Positions 43,917-53,136 of a stretch of 64,000 bases of DNA are shown piece after piece. The notes under the pieces were generated by a model. It was not told the origin of the DNA. It was given only the letters and a program-made list of their open reading frames with translations, and made no database searches. Origin of the DNA: Polyangiaceae bacterium (lineage in GTDB: Bacteria > Myxococcota_A > Polyangia > Polyangiales > Polyangiaceae); NCBI GenBank assembly GCA_947475525.1, contig CANJMI010000004.1:244333-308332 (forward strand), given 5' to 3'. Each line of letters begins with the position of its first letter. Position 1 is the stretch's first letter. Position numbers and translations under genes: made by a program.

Positions 43917-44161
43917 CGCCGCAACATAAGGGAATGCGCTCCGGCTGTCGAACCCGAGCCTCTAGGAAAGCATGGACGAGAAAATGTCCCCCGCGACGTT
44001 GGCGATATGGTCAATTTCGTGTCCATGCGTTCCCCGTTGCGCCTCGTCTCTTCGGCGCGGAATCGAGCCCGATATTCGGAATTTCGATTCATTGGCACCC
44101 GCGGCGGCGTCTCTGGCACACTAGCTGCTTGATGCGTGGACGTCTGGAGCTTCCGAGAAAC

Positions 44162-45364
44162 ATGGCTTCCCTTCCAACCCTCAATCTCGCGCGTTCGGCG
44201 GCAATGCTGCTCGCAGGGGTCGGCCTCGCCTGGAGCGACGCGGGCTGCGGGACTGAAGACTCGCCACTCTTGCTGTCGAGCTCATCCACCACGACGAGCG
44301 TGGGCAGCGGTGGAGCTGGAGGCGGAGGCGCGGTTGCGAACCAAGGCAAGGAGCTCTTCGACGCGCTCGAGCCTATCCTCGTCAAAGAGTGCGGCCCGTG
44401 CCACACGACGGGAGGTCCGGCGGACACGCCTTTCCTCGGCGACCCCGACTCCAAGATGCCCGACCCTTACACGACGATGACGAGCTGGCCCGGCTTCCTC
44501 GTGAAAAGTTCCGCGAAGAGCAGGCTGCTCACGCACTCAAGCTCGGTCGAGCACAAGGGCACCAAACCCAGCGACGCGCTCGTCGGCGCGCTGGAAGCGT
44601 GGCTTACCGAAGAGGCGAAAGCGATCAAGGACGTCAGCAAGGAAGAGATGCCGACGATCCCGCCATTCAAGCCAATCGTGCTCGGCTTCAACGCCGTCTA
44701 TCTCGGCGCGCTCGGGGAGAATTTCGACGGTATGGCCGTCACTTTCCTCGCGGAGGAGCTGACGCCTTCGACACTGAGCCTCACGGAAATCGAGGTGCAC
44801 CCAACCTCGAAGTTCGGCGTCAAGCTCACGCACCCGCTCTTCACTGTCTTCCCATCCGGCAGCGTGGACGGCGATCCCGATCCCGTCGACAGCTTCTCCA
44901 ACGTGATCCTCGAGCTTGCGGCCGGCCAGGCTGGGTTGCTCGGCCCTGGCCTCGTCGTGTTGGCGAATTGGAAGCCAAACGCACGGCTGTCGCTCGCGTT
45001 CGAGACCGCGCTCGCGGTCGACCCCAATGGCACAGTCGATCCGAACGCGACTCCGTGCACCGCCCTCGACTCGTTCAAGACCAATGCCGCACCGAAATTC
45101 ACCCCTTGCTTCGCCTGCCACAACGGCGCCGACGGGGCGGCGAACGGGGCTGTCGACATGTCCGAATTGATGTCGAATCCTGGACACGCATGCGGTCAGA
45201 TATTGAACCGCGTGAATCAGATGTCTCCGGCGAAGAGTCAGCTCTTCGTCACCACGAATCCCTCCGGCGCCGCAACGCATCCGTTTAAATTCGGTGGCAG
45301 TGCGGCGAACTACAACGCATTCAAATCCTCGGTGACTCTATGGATCAACGACGAAGCAAAGTGA
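44162..45364 (+). CDS. Exported c-type cytochrome-like protein, operon gene 1
   Basis: The 400-residue protein has a signal peptide (LARSAAMLLAGVGLAWSDAGC) that may be a lipoprotein signal ending at Cys. A Ser/Gly linker follows, then CGPCH (near residue 79), and CFACH near residue 318. Both are CxxCH heme attachment motifs, so it may carry two c-type hemes. The region between resembles the domains of planctomycete/myxobacterial surface cytochromes. The ATG at 44162 is preferred over 44132, since it directly starts the signal. Its end overlaps the next gene by 25 bases. Confidence 0.75.
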   Translation: MASLPTLNLARSAAMLLAGVGLAWSDAGCGTEDSPLLLSSSSTTTSVGSGGAGGGGAVANQGKELFDALEPILVKECGPCHTTGGPADTPFLGDPDSKMPDPYTTMTSWPGFLVKSSAKSRLLTHSSSVEHKGTKPSDALVGALEAWLTEEAKAIKDVSKEEMPTIPPFKPIVLGFNAVYLGALGENFDGMAVTFLAEELTPSTLSLTEIEVHPTSKFGVKLTHPLFTVFPSGSVDGDPDPVDSFSNVILELAAGQAGLLGPGLVVLANWKPNARLSLAFETALAVDPNGTVDPNATPCTALDSFKTNAAPKFTPCFACHNGADGAANGAVDMSELMSNPGHACGQILNRVNQMSPAKSQLFVTTNPSGAATHPFKFGGSAANYNAFKSSVTLWINDEAK

Positions 45365-46515
45365 CGCTCGGGCTCGGCGCGCTGGTGCTCGCTGCAGCAG
45401 CTTGCCAAGGCTCGCTCGGTGGCTCGACTCAAAGCGACCCGGAGAACGAACAAGGACAAACTCCCGTCGATCTTGCGGGAACTGCGATCGGGACGGACAA
45501 GCAGACCGTCCTCGATGAACGCAACCTAAGCTTTACGGACGCCATCCGCACGGCGTCGCTCAAGCTCACGGACAACCTGCCCTCGCTCCAGACGATCCGC
45601 GACATGGAGAAGGCGGCGGACCAGCGTGTCGCTTACGAGCAAGCCATCGACACGATGTTCGACAGCTCAACGTTCAAGCGCCGCATGCTGCGCTGGGCGC
45701 GTGACACCTTTCGCCAGGGCGGCGGAGCCATGGACAGCGCGCCGGCATTGCTCGCTCGGATCGTCGTCGAAGGCCGTCCGCTCGCCGAGCTCTTCACGGC
45801 ATCGAGCAACAACTGCCCATCGTTCGACGGTGCGACCAACGAGTTCGTCGATGGCGAGTGCGCGAACGGTGCGCCGGTACAAGCCGGCGTCCTCACGAAC
45901 CCCGGGACGATGAAGCAATTCTACTCCAGCATGGCGTTCCGCCGCGTTCGCTGGGTCCAAGAGGTCTTCGCCTGCACGAAGTTCCCGGCGGAGTATTCGG
46001 AGATTACCGTCGAGATGGGGGCCGGTCAGTTCACCTCACCGTGGGATTTCACCTCGATCTCGAACACGCCGATCAACTTCCACGACACGAGCGCGGTCGT
46101 ATGTGCGAACTGCCACACGTCGATGAACCACATCGCGCCGCTGTTCGCGAACTTCGACCAGAACGGCATGTGGAAAGACAGCGTCCAGGTGATGACGCCA
46201 ACCGCGCCGGATCCTCAGAAGACCGCATTCTCACACTGGCTAAGCCCTGGCGAAGCGACCGCATGGCGCTTCGGTAAGCCCACGAAGGACCTCGCAGAGC
46301 TTGGGCAAGCGTTGGCAAGCGACCCTGAAGTAACCAACTGCATGGTCGCGCGGCTGTGGAACCTCACGATGTCGAAGGAAGACATCGTAAGTGACCTCGC
46401 AACCGTGCCCATGAAGGTAGTCGCGCCGTTCATCGAGCAAACCGCAACGAACGGCGGCAATCTCAAAGAGACGCTCAAAGCTATGCTTAAGAGCGATGAC
46501 TTCACCCGCTTCTAG
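45340..46515 (+). CDS. DUF1592/DUF1588-like lipoprotein with one CxxCH motif, operon gene 2
   Basis: The 391-residue lipoprotein has a LVLAAAACQ signal. It shows a segment like the DUF1592 helical region (MFDSSTFKRRMLRWARDTF). The DUF1588-type block VVCANCHTSMNHIAPLFANF (near residues 250-270) holds a CxxCH motif that could bind one heme. These proteins typically sit with a DUF1552 or DUF1501 partner. The start overlaps the previous gene, so translation is probably coupled. Function unknown. Confidence 0.72.
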   Translation: MDQRRSKVTLGLGALVLAAAACQGSLGGSTQSDPENEQGQTPVDLAGTAIGTDKQTVLDERNLSFTDAIRTASLKLTDNLPSLQTIRDMEKAADQRVAYEQAIDTMFDSSTFKRRMLRWARDTFRQGGGAMDSAPALLARIVVEGRPLAELFTASSNNCPSFDGATNEFVDGECANGAPVQAGVLTNPGTMKQFYSSMAFRRVRWVQEVFACTKFPAEYSEITVEMGAGQFTSPWDFTSISNTPINFHDTSAVVCANCHTSMNHIAPLFANFDQNGMWKDSVQVMTPTAPDPQKTAFSHWLSPGEATAWRFGKPTKDLAELGQALASDPEVTNCMVARLWNLTMSKEDIVSDLATVPMKVVAPFIEQTATNGGNLKETLKAMLKSDDFTRF

Positions 46516-46533
46516 AGGCTGAGGGAAACGACC

Positions 46534-47295
46534 ATGAAGACCATTTCCATCGCGCTCCTCACCGCACCCCTGTTTTTCGGCGGAGCCCTCGTCGGCTGCC
46601 AATCGAAGCTTCCGGGCGGCAACATCCTCGGGGTCACGGACGACGGCCAAGTCGGCTCGGTCGACGACGACGACGACCCAACCACCGGCAACGAGAGCTC
46701 GACGCAGACGCCTGCGGCCGGCCCCAAAAACACCTTCGACCACATGAACGATCTCGGCGAGCAGGGTGGCAAGGACCCCTTCCAAGTGCTCGCACAGCGC
46801 CAGGAAGAAGGGGCACCCGAGATTCGAACGCGCCTACACAGCTGCCAAAAGCTGCGTGTGCAGACCCTTCGCAACGTCCTCACGACCTTCGGCGTCAACC
46901 TGGATGCGACAGGCACTCCCGAGACCGCGGGAGAGCTTCTCAACAAAGGCGCCGATGCGCTCGGCGGGGCGAATTACTCCGCCCGAGTAGGCGAAGCCAA
47001 CACCTGGACCAATTCTGGCGCGACCAAGCTGCACGATATCTTCGTACAGGCTGCGCCGGAGATCATCGCTGCGATGCCGACCCTCGAGCACTGCATGCTC
47101 GACGGCGTGGGCGTCGCAATGTTCGACGACAACAACGAGTGCAACGCGGATGCCCTCTCCTGCCTCATCGGCAGGCCGGCGACGCCGGAGCACGTTGCGG
47201 TGTGCAACCACGCCGTGACGAGCGCGACGAGCATCGCAAAAGGCAAAATCATCGCGGTCGCAGCCATTCTGAGCGCGGCCCACACCTGCGAGTGA
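46534..47295 (+). CDS. Lipoprotein of the cytochrome/DUF1501-like operon, gene 3
   Basis: The 253-residue protein has a clean lipobox (FFGGALVGC, Cys22), an acidic linker with five consecutive Asp, and a mainly helical body. The body holds Cys residues spread so that two or three disulfides are possible (HSCQKLR, EHCMLDG, NECNADALSCL, VCNHA, HTCE). It has no CxxCH motif and no recognised domain. It sits in a tight operon between the cytochrome-like genes and the Tat-exported gene. Confidence 0.7.
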   Translation: MKTISIALLTAPLFFGGALVGCQSKLPGGNILGVTDDGQVGSVDDDDDPTTGNESSTQTPAAGPKNTFDHMNDLGEQGGKDPFQVLAQRQEEGAPEIRTRLHSCQKLRVQTLRNVLTTFGVNLDATGTPETAGELLNKGADALGGANYSARVGEANTWTNSGATKLHDIFVQAAPEIIAAMPTLEHCMLDGVGVAMFDDNNECNADALSCLIGRPATPEHVAVCNHAVTSATSIAKGKIIAVAAILSAAHTCE

Positions 47296-47305
47296 GGAGA
47301 ACACC

Positions 47306-48682
47306 ATGGTCGATCAACGCATCAAAAATCTCAGCGGCAACTCGCGTCGTTCTTTCCTGAAGTTCGCATCCGCGGTGGGTGCAGGCCTCGCGGTCTCGCG
47401 CACCGACGTATTGAATTTCATCGCCGACACGGGTGGTCACGCGATGGCCGACGAATGCGTCGGGCGCAACCGTATGGTCAGCCTGATTGGCGGCAACGGC
47501 GGCTTCGCGTGGTTCCAGCTCCTGTGGCCCCACAATGACGTCGCAAAAAACGGCAACAGCGGCGTCGCTTTTCACGCGCTCGGCCAAGCCAAGGACGCGC
47601 CGGACACGGACCGCCCCCAAGTGTGGGCACCCGAAACACCGTGGCAGACGCTTAGCAAGCGCCGCCGCATGACCGCGATGATGGCGGGCACGAACCAAAC
47701 GCACTCCTCCACTCCATCGAGTGCGGTCGAACTCGGCGGCGGCATCAATGTGCTCGCCGCGGCGGCCTCGCTGCACCAGTCGCTCCCTTCGCTCCTCCCG
47801 GTCATCGGCGTTTCGCCATTCGACTTCGGCTCCGCACCAGGCGCGCCGCAGGTAACCACCGTCGGCAACCCCGAAGGCATGGTCGGACTCTTCGACAGTG
47901 CCGCTTCGAAGGCTGTCCTCGCAGCCCACAGCGACGCGGCGAACTACGAAGCTTATTACAAAGCGTTCCTCGGCCTGAACAAGGTGTCGGGCCGCTCCAC
48001 GTACCAGCGCCAGCTGCGCATCACGAAGGCCAGCGCGAATTTCCTCGGTAAAAACCTGGCAACCCTGCTCGAGCCGAGGCCCGAAGATCTCGCGCGGTAC
48101 GGCATCACCGGCGGCACTCCGAGCAAACTTCGGGACATCGCCTACGCGTTAATCGCCGCGGTCAACGCCTTCAAAATGGGCCTGACCAACAGCGTCATCA
48201 TGCCGGTGTTCCGCGACGACCCGCACGGGGCGTTCAACGACATGGCCAACTTGAACATGACGGTGAGCACGCTCGGAACGATCTTGAACGAGTTCATGAA
48301 GGACCTCGAGGCAGAGAAGGACCCGAACTGCTCGACGAAGTCACTCGCCGACACCACCGTCATGACGATCCACGGCGACACGCCCAAGGATCCGACCACG
48401 AGCAGCGGCTGGCCGGATGGCACCCCCGGCAACAGCAACTGGCTCTACGTCTACGGAGCGGGCCACCTCAAGACCGGTTGGTTCGGCGGCATCCAGGCGA
48501 ACGGTAACGTTCGGGGCTTCGATCCGAAGACCGGTGAAAGTGTCGCCGGCATGAGCTCGGCGCAAACGACCAACGCGGCGAACGCGGCCGTCCTTTACGC
48601 CGTCTCCCAAGGTGACAAAATCGCTATCGAGCAGTTCACGTCTCAGGGCATCAGCGGCCTGATCAACGAAAATCTCCAGTAA
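47306..48682 (+). CDS. Tat-exported DUF1501-like protein, operon gene 4
   Basis: The 458-residue product has a twin-arginine signal (NSRRSFLKFASAVGAGLAVS). The body resembles the DUF1501 group of the alkaline phosphatase superfamily in its last third (VMTIHGDTPKDPT, then GNSNWLYVYGAGHLKTGWFGG). The usual metal ligands are not clear, so it may be inactive or divergent. Tat export suggests folding in the cytoplasm. It is followed by a strong hairpin that ends the operon. The ATG has a GGAG ribosome site. Confidence 0.72.
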   Translation: MVDQRIKNLSGNSRRSFLKFASAVGAGLAVSRTDVLNFIADTGGHAMADECVGRNRMVSLIGGNGGFAWFQLLWPHNDVAKNGNSGVAFHALGQAKDAPDTDRPQVWAPETPWQTLSKRRRMTAMMAGTNQTHSSTPSSAVELGGGINVLAAAASLHQSLPSLLPVIGVSPFDFGSAPGAPQVTTVGNPEGMVGLFDSAASKAVLAAHSDAANYEAYYKAFLGLNKVSGRSTYQRQLRITKASANFLGKNLATLLEPRPEDLARYGITGGTPSKLRDIAYALIAAVNAFKMGLTNSVIMPVFRDDPHGAFNDMANLNMTVSTLGTILNEFMKDLEAEKDPNCSTKSLADTTVMTIHGDTPKDPTTSSGWPDGTPGNSNWLYVYGAGHLKTGWFGGIQANGNVRGFDPKTGESVAGMSSAQTTNAANAAVLYAVSQGDKIAIEQFTSQGISGLINENLQ

Positions 48683-48696
48683 AAAGCTGCCGCTTC

Positions 48697-48740
48697 GAGG
48701 CGCGAGCCATGGGGGCAAAACCTCCACGGACTCGCGCTTC
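48697..48740 (+). terminator. Long hairpin terminator ending the four-gene operon
   Basis: Bases 48697-48706 pair with 48731-48740 (ten pairs, one G-U). An inner GGGGG/CCTCC stem closes a CAAAA loop. The hairpin begins 14 bases after the stop of the DUF1501-like gene and is followed by GTCGTTTGTCG, a weak T-rich stretch. Confidence 0.65.
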
Positions 48741-48795
48741 GTCGTTTGTCGTGAGCACGATGGCGATCGCGCGGAGATAGCCGTAGACTCGGCCC

Positions 48796-49317
48796 GTGCT
48801 TCAAGTCGGAGAGCTAGCCCCGGACATCAACGCGGTCACGACGACAGGCGACCGCTTCGTGTTGAGCGAGCAGACGTCGATCTGCACCGTGGTTTATTTC
48901 TTCCCGAAGGCCTTCACGCCGGGCTGCACCAAAGAGACGCGATCTTTCTCGGACAACTACAACGAGATCACGCTGGCAGGCGCGTCCATCCTCGGCATCA
49001 GCACCGACGACCGCGAGACGCAATGCGACTTCGCGGCATCGGTTGGCGCTCCGTTCCCGCTCGTCGGCGACTCCGACAAACGCATCGCAAAGGCCTACGG
49101 CGTTCTGTGGCCGCTCGTCGGTATCGCGAAGCGCGCGACGTTCATCATCGGCGCCGATCAAAAAGTTCTCGCGGTGTTCCATCACGAGCTCGCCATCGGC
49201 AAGCATCGCGATGACGTGCTCCCGTTCGTTCACGATTATTGCGATGCCGTCCGAGTACGCTCGCAAGAGTTGTGGCGCGGCGTGCTGACGGGCAGTTCGG
49301 GCACAGCGAAAGCCTAA
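48796..49317 (+). CDS. Peroxiredoxin (Bcp/PrxQ-like)
   Basis: The 173-residue protein has the AhpC/TSA fold with the peroxidatic Cys in PKAFTPGCTKETRSF (about residue 47). The usual resolving Cys five residues after it is replaced by Arg. Other Cys residues (QCDFAAS, DYCDAV) lie further along, so it may be a one-Cys type or use a distal partner. It would reduce peroxides in the cytoplasm. Start is GTG at 48796. Its stop overlaps the convergent tsaB stop by four bases. Confidence 0.88.
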   Translation: MLQVGELAPDINAVTTTGDRFVLSEQTSICTVVYFFPKAFTPGCTKETRSFSDNYNEITLAGASILGISTDDRETQCDFAASVGAPFPLVGDSDKRIAKAYGVLWPLVGIAKRATFIIGADQKVLAVFHHELAIGKHRDDVLPFVHDYCDAVRVRSQELWRGVLTGSSGTAKA

Positions 49318-50009
49318 CGGCTCATCGGTCTCTGGACGCGCCAGTCGGGAGGCGTGGCGGGGAGGCTCGCATCGGGGCCGCGTACATAGACAGGCTCGAG
49401 GGCTGCGAGCTCATCGGGACCACGCGACCGTACGAGCGCGGCGCCCACCTTGCCGACCCAGCACGGGTCAGGCAAACGGCAAGCCGGAGCCAGCAGCCCG
49501 TTCGCATCGTCCAGCAAACCGCTTGCGTCGCCGCACCAGCGCCAGCCGTCGCCGAGCTCCGCCGCAAGCGAAGCTAGGTCCGCGTTCGCGACGTGGCGTG
49601 GCGCCATCCGAACTCCGTCGACGGCATACGCCGCAACAAAGCGTTCGCCACGGCGCGCGTCGATCACGGCCAAAACCGGCGCGCCAAGCGTACCGTGAAT
49701 GACGGCCGCGGCCATCGCCTCGAGCGAGCCGACTCCGACGATCGGGATCCCCAATCCGAGGGCGATCCCCTTCGCCGTCGCAAGCCCGACGCGCACACCG
49801 GTAAACGAGCCTGGCCCAAGGTCGCAGGCCACCAAGCCGAGCTCCTCTTTGGTCCACGCCGCCTCGAGCAGCGCGTCGTCGATCAGCGCGAAGATGCGTT
49901 CGGCGTGGAGGCGGTCCTCATCGACGATGCGCGCCGCAACGGGCTCCGCTCCGAGCAAGAGTGCGACGGCACAACGGTTCGTGGACGTGGTGATGGCGAG
50001 CGTCTTCAT
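49314..50009 (-). CDS. tsaB: tRNA threonylcarbamoyladenosine biosynthesis protein TsaB
   Basis: The 231-residue protein matches TsaB/YeaZ: MKTLAITTSTNRCAVALL, HAERIFALIDDALLEA and the diagnostic LGPGSFTGVRVGLATAKGIALGL block near 64-86. It forms the t6A-modifying complex with TsaD and TsaE in the cytoplasm. Length is as expected. No other tsa gene is in the window. Confidence 0.95.
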   Translation of the reverse strand: MKTLAITTSTNRCAVALLLGAEPVAARIVDEDRLHAERIFALIDDALLEAAWTKEELGLVACDLGPGSFTGVRVGLATAKGIALGLGIPIVGVGSLEAMAAAVIHGTLGAPVLAVIDARRGERFVAAYAVDGVRMAPRHVANADLASLAAELGDGWRWCGDASGLLDDANGLLAPACRLPDPCWVGKVGAALVRSRGPDELAALEPVYVRGPDASLPATPPDWRVQRPMSR

Positions 50010-50079
50010 GCGGAGGCCTCTACCGTGAAAGAGCGCGGGTCAGCCTGCTCGTTGGCAACGCTGGCAATAAGCTCATCGG

Positions 50080-51153
50080 TCATGGTCGCTTGCCGCGGGT
50101 TGTGGACTTCGCGGGCGCGAGGTCCGGCGCGGGGAGGGCCTCGCTCGCAAGGGGCGTATCGACGGCGAAGATCACGCGCGAGGCAGCAGCGTTGCCCATC
50201 GAAAAAATGAGCTCGTGGGCATCCTGCCAGCGCACATTCGCTCCGGCCTTCAGCGCGCGCGCACCTGGGGTGCTCGGCCGCGCGAGCGACAGCGTCACAC
50301 TCGAGCCAGGGCGCGGATTGCCGAAAAGCGCCCAATGCAGCGCACGCACCGAAGCGTCATCAACCGCACAGCCGCAGGCCTCGAGCGCGGCGGGAAGTTG
50401 TTCGACGAGCGCCTGCTGAACCTCAGGAACATCCTGACCGAATTGAGCGATGAGGTGCAGCGCCGACTGGCAGTCTTTGTAAACAAACGCGAGCGCCTCC
50501 GCGAGAATCTGCCCGCGCTTCGAGACGCCGGCGTGCGCCAACTTCGCAAGGTCGAGATCGATGGTCGATGGCGGCAACGGCAACGCGGCACGGCCTTCAT
50601 CGAGGAACACGAACGCCGCGCGCTCGGCACCTGCACCGACGACACGCTCGACCACTTCGGCCACGCGCGCCCACGCGACGTCCGCATCGAGCGCGATGTA
50701 CACACGGGGATTTGCTACAAAAGGAGAGGACTCAATCGTCCGGCGGCGCAGCTCGAACACGTCCGCAAGACGGTCGCCGAGCGACGAAAGATCCGCCGTG
50801 CGCACACCGTCAAGCGCCTGCTCCGACGCCGTGATGTGGATCACCGGAGCCGGCTCATCAAGCGCGGAACCCGAACGCACCACGAGCCTTGCGCCGCCGT
50901 CGAGCAGCGACGAGCCGAGCGGCCAACCGAGCTCATCCACCTCACGCAACCAACCTTGGACGAGGCCCGCTCGCTCGTGACACGCGGCCGCCGCGAGCGC
51001 TTGCGGCTCAACGGTTCGGACCGACACGGGCACGGATGTCGCCATCGGCGCTGGCACCGCGACCGGGAGCGCCGGAGCCGTGCAACCCGCCATCAGGAGC
51101 GACGCGAGCGCCCGAAAGCCGCCGCCTCGTCGGATGGGTTGGTGAAGCCTCAC
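50080..51153 (-). CDS. Lipoprotein with an ExbD/TolR-like segment
   Basis: The 357-residue lipoprotein has the lipobox LLMAGC (Cys near 24). In the middle, VYIALDADVAWARVAEVVERVVGAGAERAAFVFLDEG (about residues 150-186) reads like the periplasmic domain of ExbD/TolR (viraDkxvpYgxVvxVmdxxxxaG pattern). It lacks the usual membrane helix with Asp, so an ordinary ExbD role is unlikely. The rest is helical and Ala-rich. Function unknown. Confidence 0.65.
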   Translation of the reverse strand: MRLHQPIRRGGGFRALASLLMAGCTAPALPVAVPAPMATSVPVSVRTVEPQALAAAACHERAGLVQGWLREVDELGWPLGSSLLDGGARLVVRSGSALDEPAPVIHITASEQALDGVRTADLSSLGDRLADVFELRRRTIESSPFVANPRVYIALDADVAWARVAEVVERVVGAGAERAAFVFLDEGRAALPLPPSTIDLDLAKLAHAGVSKRGQILAEALAFVYKDCQSALHLIAQFGQDVPEVQQALVEQLPAALEACGCAVDDASVRALHWALFGNPRPGSSVTLSLARPSTPGARALKAGANVRWQDAHELIFSMGNAAASRVIFAVDTPLASEALPAPDLAPAKSTTRGKRP

Positions 51154-51334
51154 TCTGGCCGCAGACTACACTAAAGGTAGGTGCCGTTGAGTTGCGAGCG
51201 CGTCTTGTCAGCTGCGCGTCGCGGCGAACGTCCCGTGTCATTGTTCTCGCCCGTTACGCGCGGGTTGAGCTAATTGGTAGTGCTCAATCGCTGGGCCAAG
51301 GCTGCCCGCAGACCCTTCACTTCGGAGCAATTTC

Positions 51335-51928
51335 GTGAACGAACGACGCGTCTTTCTCAAGGTCCTCGGTGCGGGCGCCCTCGCCTCGGCCTGCAACACA
51401 GAAGAAACCGCACCGGCGACGAGCTCGTCCGACGCGAGCACCGGAAGCGAGGCGACCACCTCGACGGGCGGGGTCGGCGGCAGCGCCAGCTCCTCGAATG
51501 GCTCGACCGCAAACACGTCGTCGACAGCTTCCGGCGTAGGGGGCGGCGGCGCAGGTGGCGGCGGCGGCTCGGGCGGCGGCGGCCTGCCGGAGAACTACGC
51601 GATCGTCGGCAAGGTCAGCGACATCATGCTGGGCCTGCTGAAACAAGCAGGCCAAGGCTTGCTGCTGGGACGCGATGCGGGCGGGGTTTACGCGATGTCG
51701 GCGCTCTGCACGCACAAGTTTTGCGACATGAACCCGAAAGGGCAGGTATCGCCCTCAGGTGTGCGCTGCACCTGCCATAACTCGAAGTTCGACAACAACG
51801 GCGCGGTCACACAGGGCCCGGCCATAAAGGCGCTCGACCATTTTGACTGCGCGATCGATGCGGACGGCAACGTCGGCGTCGACAAGGCCAAGGTCGTCGC
51901 CGTCGAATTCCGCGCGCTGGTTCCCTGA
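51335..51928 (+). CDS. Exported Rieske [2Fe-2S] protein
   Basis: The 197-residue protein begins with a twin-arginine-like signal, RRVFLKVLGAGALASAC, that also ends in a possible lipobox. It has a long Ser/Gly/Thr-rich linker to about residue 85. The Rieske domain follows with the ligands C125-x-H127 and C145-x-x-H148, 17 residues apart. It would hold one [2Fe-2S] cluster outside the cytoplasm as an electron carrier. Start is GTG at 51335. No cytochrome bc1 subunit is next to it. Confidence 0.88.
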   Translation: MNERRVFLKVLGAGALASACNTEETAPATSSSDASTGSEATTSTGGVGGSASSSNGSTANTSSTASGVGGGGAGGGGGSGGGGLPENYAIVGKVSDIMLGLLKQAGQGLLLGRDAGGVYAMSALCTHKFCDMNPKGQVSPSGVRCTCHNSKFDNNGAVTQGPAIKALDHFDCAIDADGNVGVDKAKVVAVEFRALVP

Positions 51929-52008
51929 CGGCGCGGATTGCCCGGAGCGGAGTGTCTTGCTAGCCTGCCGCGCCCATGACCTACGAGGTCGCGGTGAGGA
52001 GAACAGCG

Positions 52009-53136
52009 ATGACGACGAGCAACGGCCAGCAAAAGCAAAACGTTTCCGGGCTGCAAATTCAAGGTGGGGCTGCGGTTGTCGCGCCCGCGAGCGCGTTCCA
52101 AGGAGCGATCCCGGCGAACGCGCTGATCGTCGTGCCGATCAGCAAGCCGACCGACGACCTCGTCGCGAAGCTCGAGCAGGGCCCCGTCGTCGTCACGAAC
52201 GACCAGCTCTGGGAGCTTCTCGGCTTCAACGGTCCCGCGGTCCAGGTGGCCGACGATCAAGGTCGCCCCATCGCCATCGGTCTCGAAGATTTGCTCTCGG
52301 GCCTCGAGCAGCACTGGACCGAGGACCCGAACGACCTGAACCGCGCCAGGATCTTCGCGCAAGAACTCTTGAAGCATCAGCGCCACGCCCGCGCCGAGCA
52401 AGTGCTCACCAAGCTCGTCGCAAAAGGCGGCACCGGTGATGACTGGCTCGCGCTCGGCATCTGCCAGCTGCAGCAAGACAAGCTCGACAAGGCCGAAGGC
52501 ACGCTAAAAGGCGCCGTAAACCTCCTCAAGCAGAGCCCGTACCCGAACCTTCATCTCGCCCGCGTCTACGCGAAAAAAAGCGACACGGCCCTCGAAGACG
52601 AGCACATCGAGAAGGCGCTCGCCCTCGACACCGGCTGCGTCGACGCCTGGGCGTACATGTTCCAAACGCACCGCGAGCGCGACGGCGAAGACAAGGCCAT
52701 CGAGTTTATCGAGGAGCGCGCCAAAGACCAGCCGAACGCGGCGCCGTGGGTTGCCCTTCAGGGTTTCTTCGCGAACAAAGAGGAGTCCCGTGACCGCGCG
52801 ATCGCCTTCGCCGAAAAGGGCGTCGCCGCCAATGACGGCGATACGCTTGCCCTGCTCTGCCTCTCCGCGCTCTACGGCCAGGCCGGCACGCTTGGCAAAA
52901 TCGTCGAGCTCCTCAGCAAGCACGAAGCGAAGATGCCGAACAACGTTCACCTCGCGAACAACTACTTCGAAGCGCTGTTCCAAACGGGTCAGCTCGACAA
53001 GGTGACGCGGCTTCTCAATGCGCTCGCGGGCTCGGCCAACAAGGAAGTAAAGCAGTTCGCGATTCAGCGCTCGCAGGTCGTCGCGCAGTTCCTGCAGCAA
53101 CAGCAGCAACGGCTCGCCGCTACCGCCAAGGCGTGA
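52009..53136 (+). CDS. TPR-like cytoplasmic protein paired with a CPBP protease
   Basis: The 375-residue protein has an N-terminal region of about 60 residues, then TPR-like helical pairs to about 345 (AEQVLTKLVAKGGTGDDWLALGI, DKAEGTLKGAVNLLKQSP and others). A Gln-rich C-terminus follows. There is no signal peptide. The ATG at 52009 was chosen because GAGGAGA lies eight bases before it; the frame upstream to 51976 lacks such a site. The stop overlaps the next GTG start (GTGA), so the pair is coupled. It may act as an adaptor for the protease, which is inference. Confidence 0.78.
   Translation: MTTSNGQQKQNVSGLQIQGGAAVVAPASAFQGAIPANALIVVPISKPTDDLVAKLEQGPVVVTNDQLWELLGFNGPAVQVADDQGRPIAIGLEDLLSGLEQHWTEDPNDLNRARIFAQELLKHQRHARAEQVLTKLVAKGGTGDDWLALGICQLQQDKLDKAEGTLKGAVNLLKQSPYPNLHLARVYAKKSDTALEDEHIEKALALDTGCVDAWAYMFQTHRERDGEDKAIEFIEERAKDQPNAAPWVALQGFFANKEESRDRAIAFAEKGVAANDGDTLALLCLSALYGQAGTLGKIVELLSKHEAKMPNNVHLANNYFEALFQTGQLDKVTRLLNALAGSANKEVKQFAIQRSQVVAQFLQQQQQRLAATAKA

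Noticed and set aside
43877..44161. N-terminal extension of the first cytochrome-like gene
   Set aside because: The extended part overlaps the convergent membrane protein gene and is Arg-rich. The signal peptide starts at 44162.
51240..51310. Possible tRNA-like stretch before the Rieske gene
   Set aside because: A TTGAGCTAATTGGTAGTGCTCAA arm-like piece looks like a D-arm, but no anticodon arm, T-arm or acceptor stem could be built.
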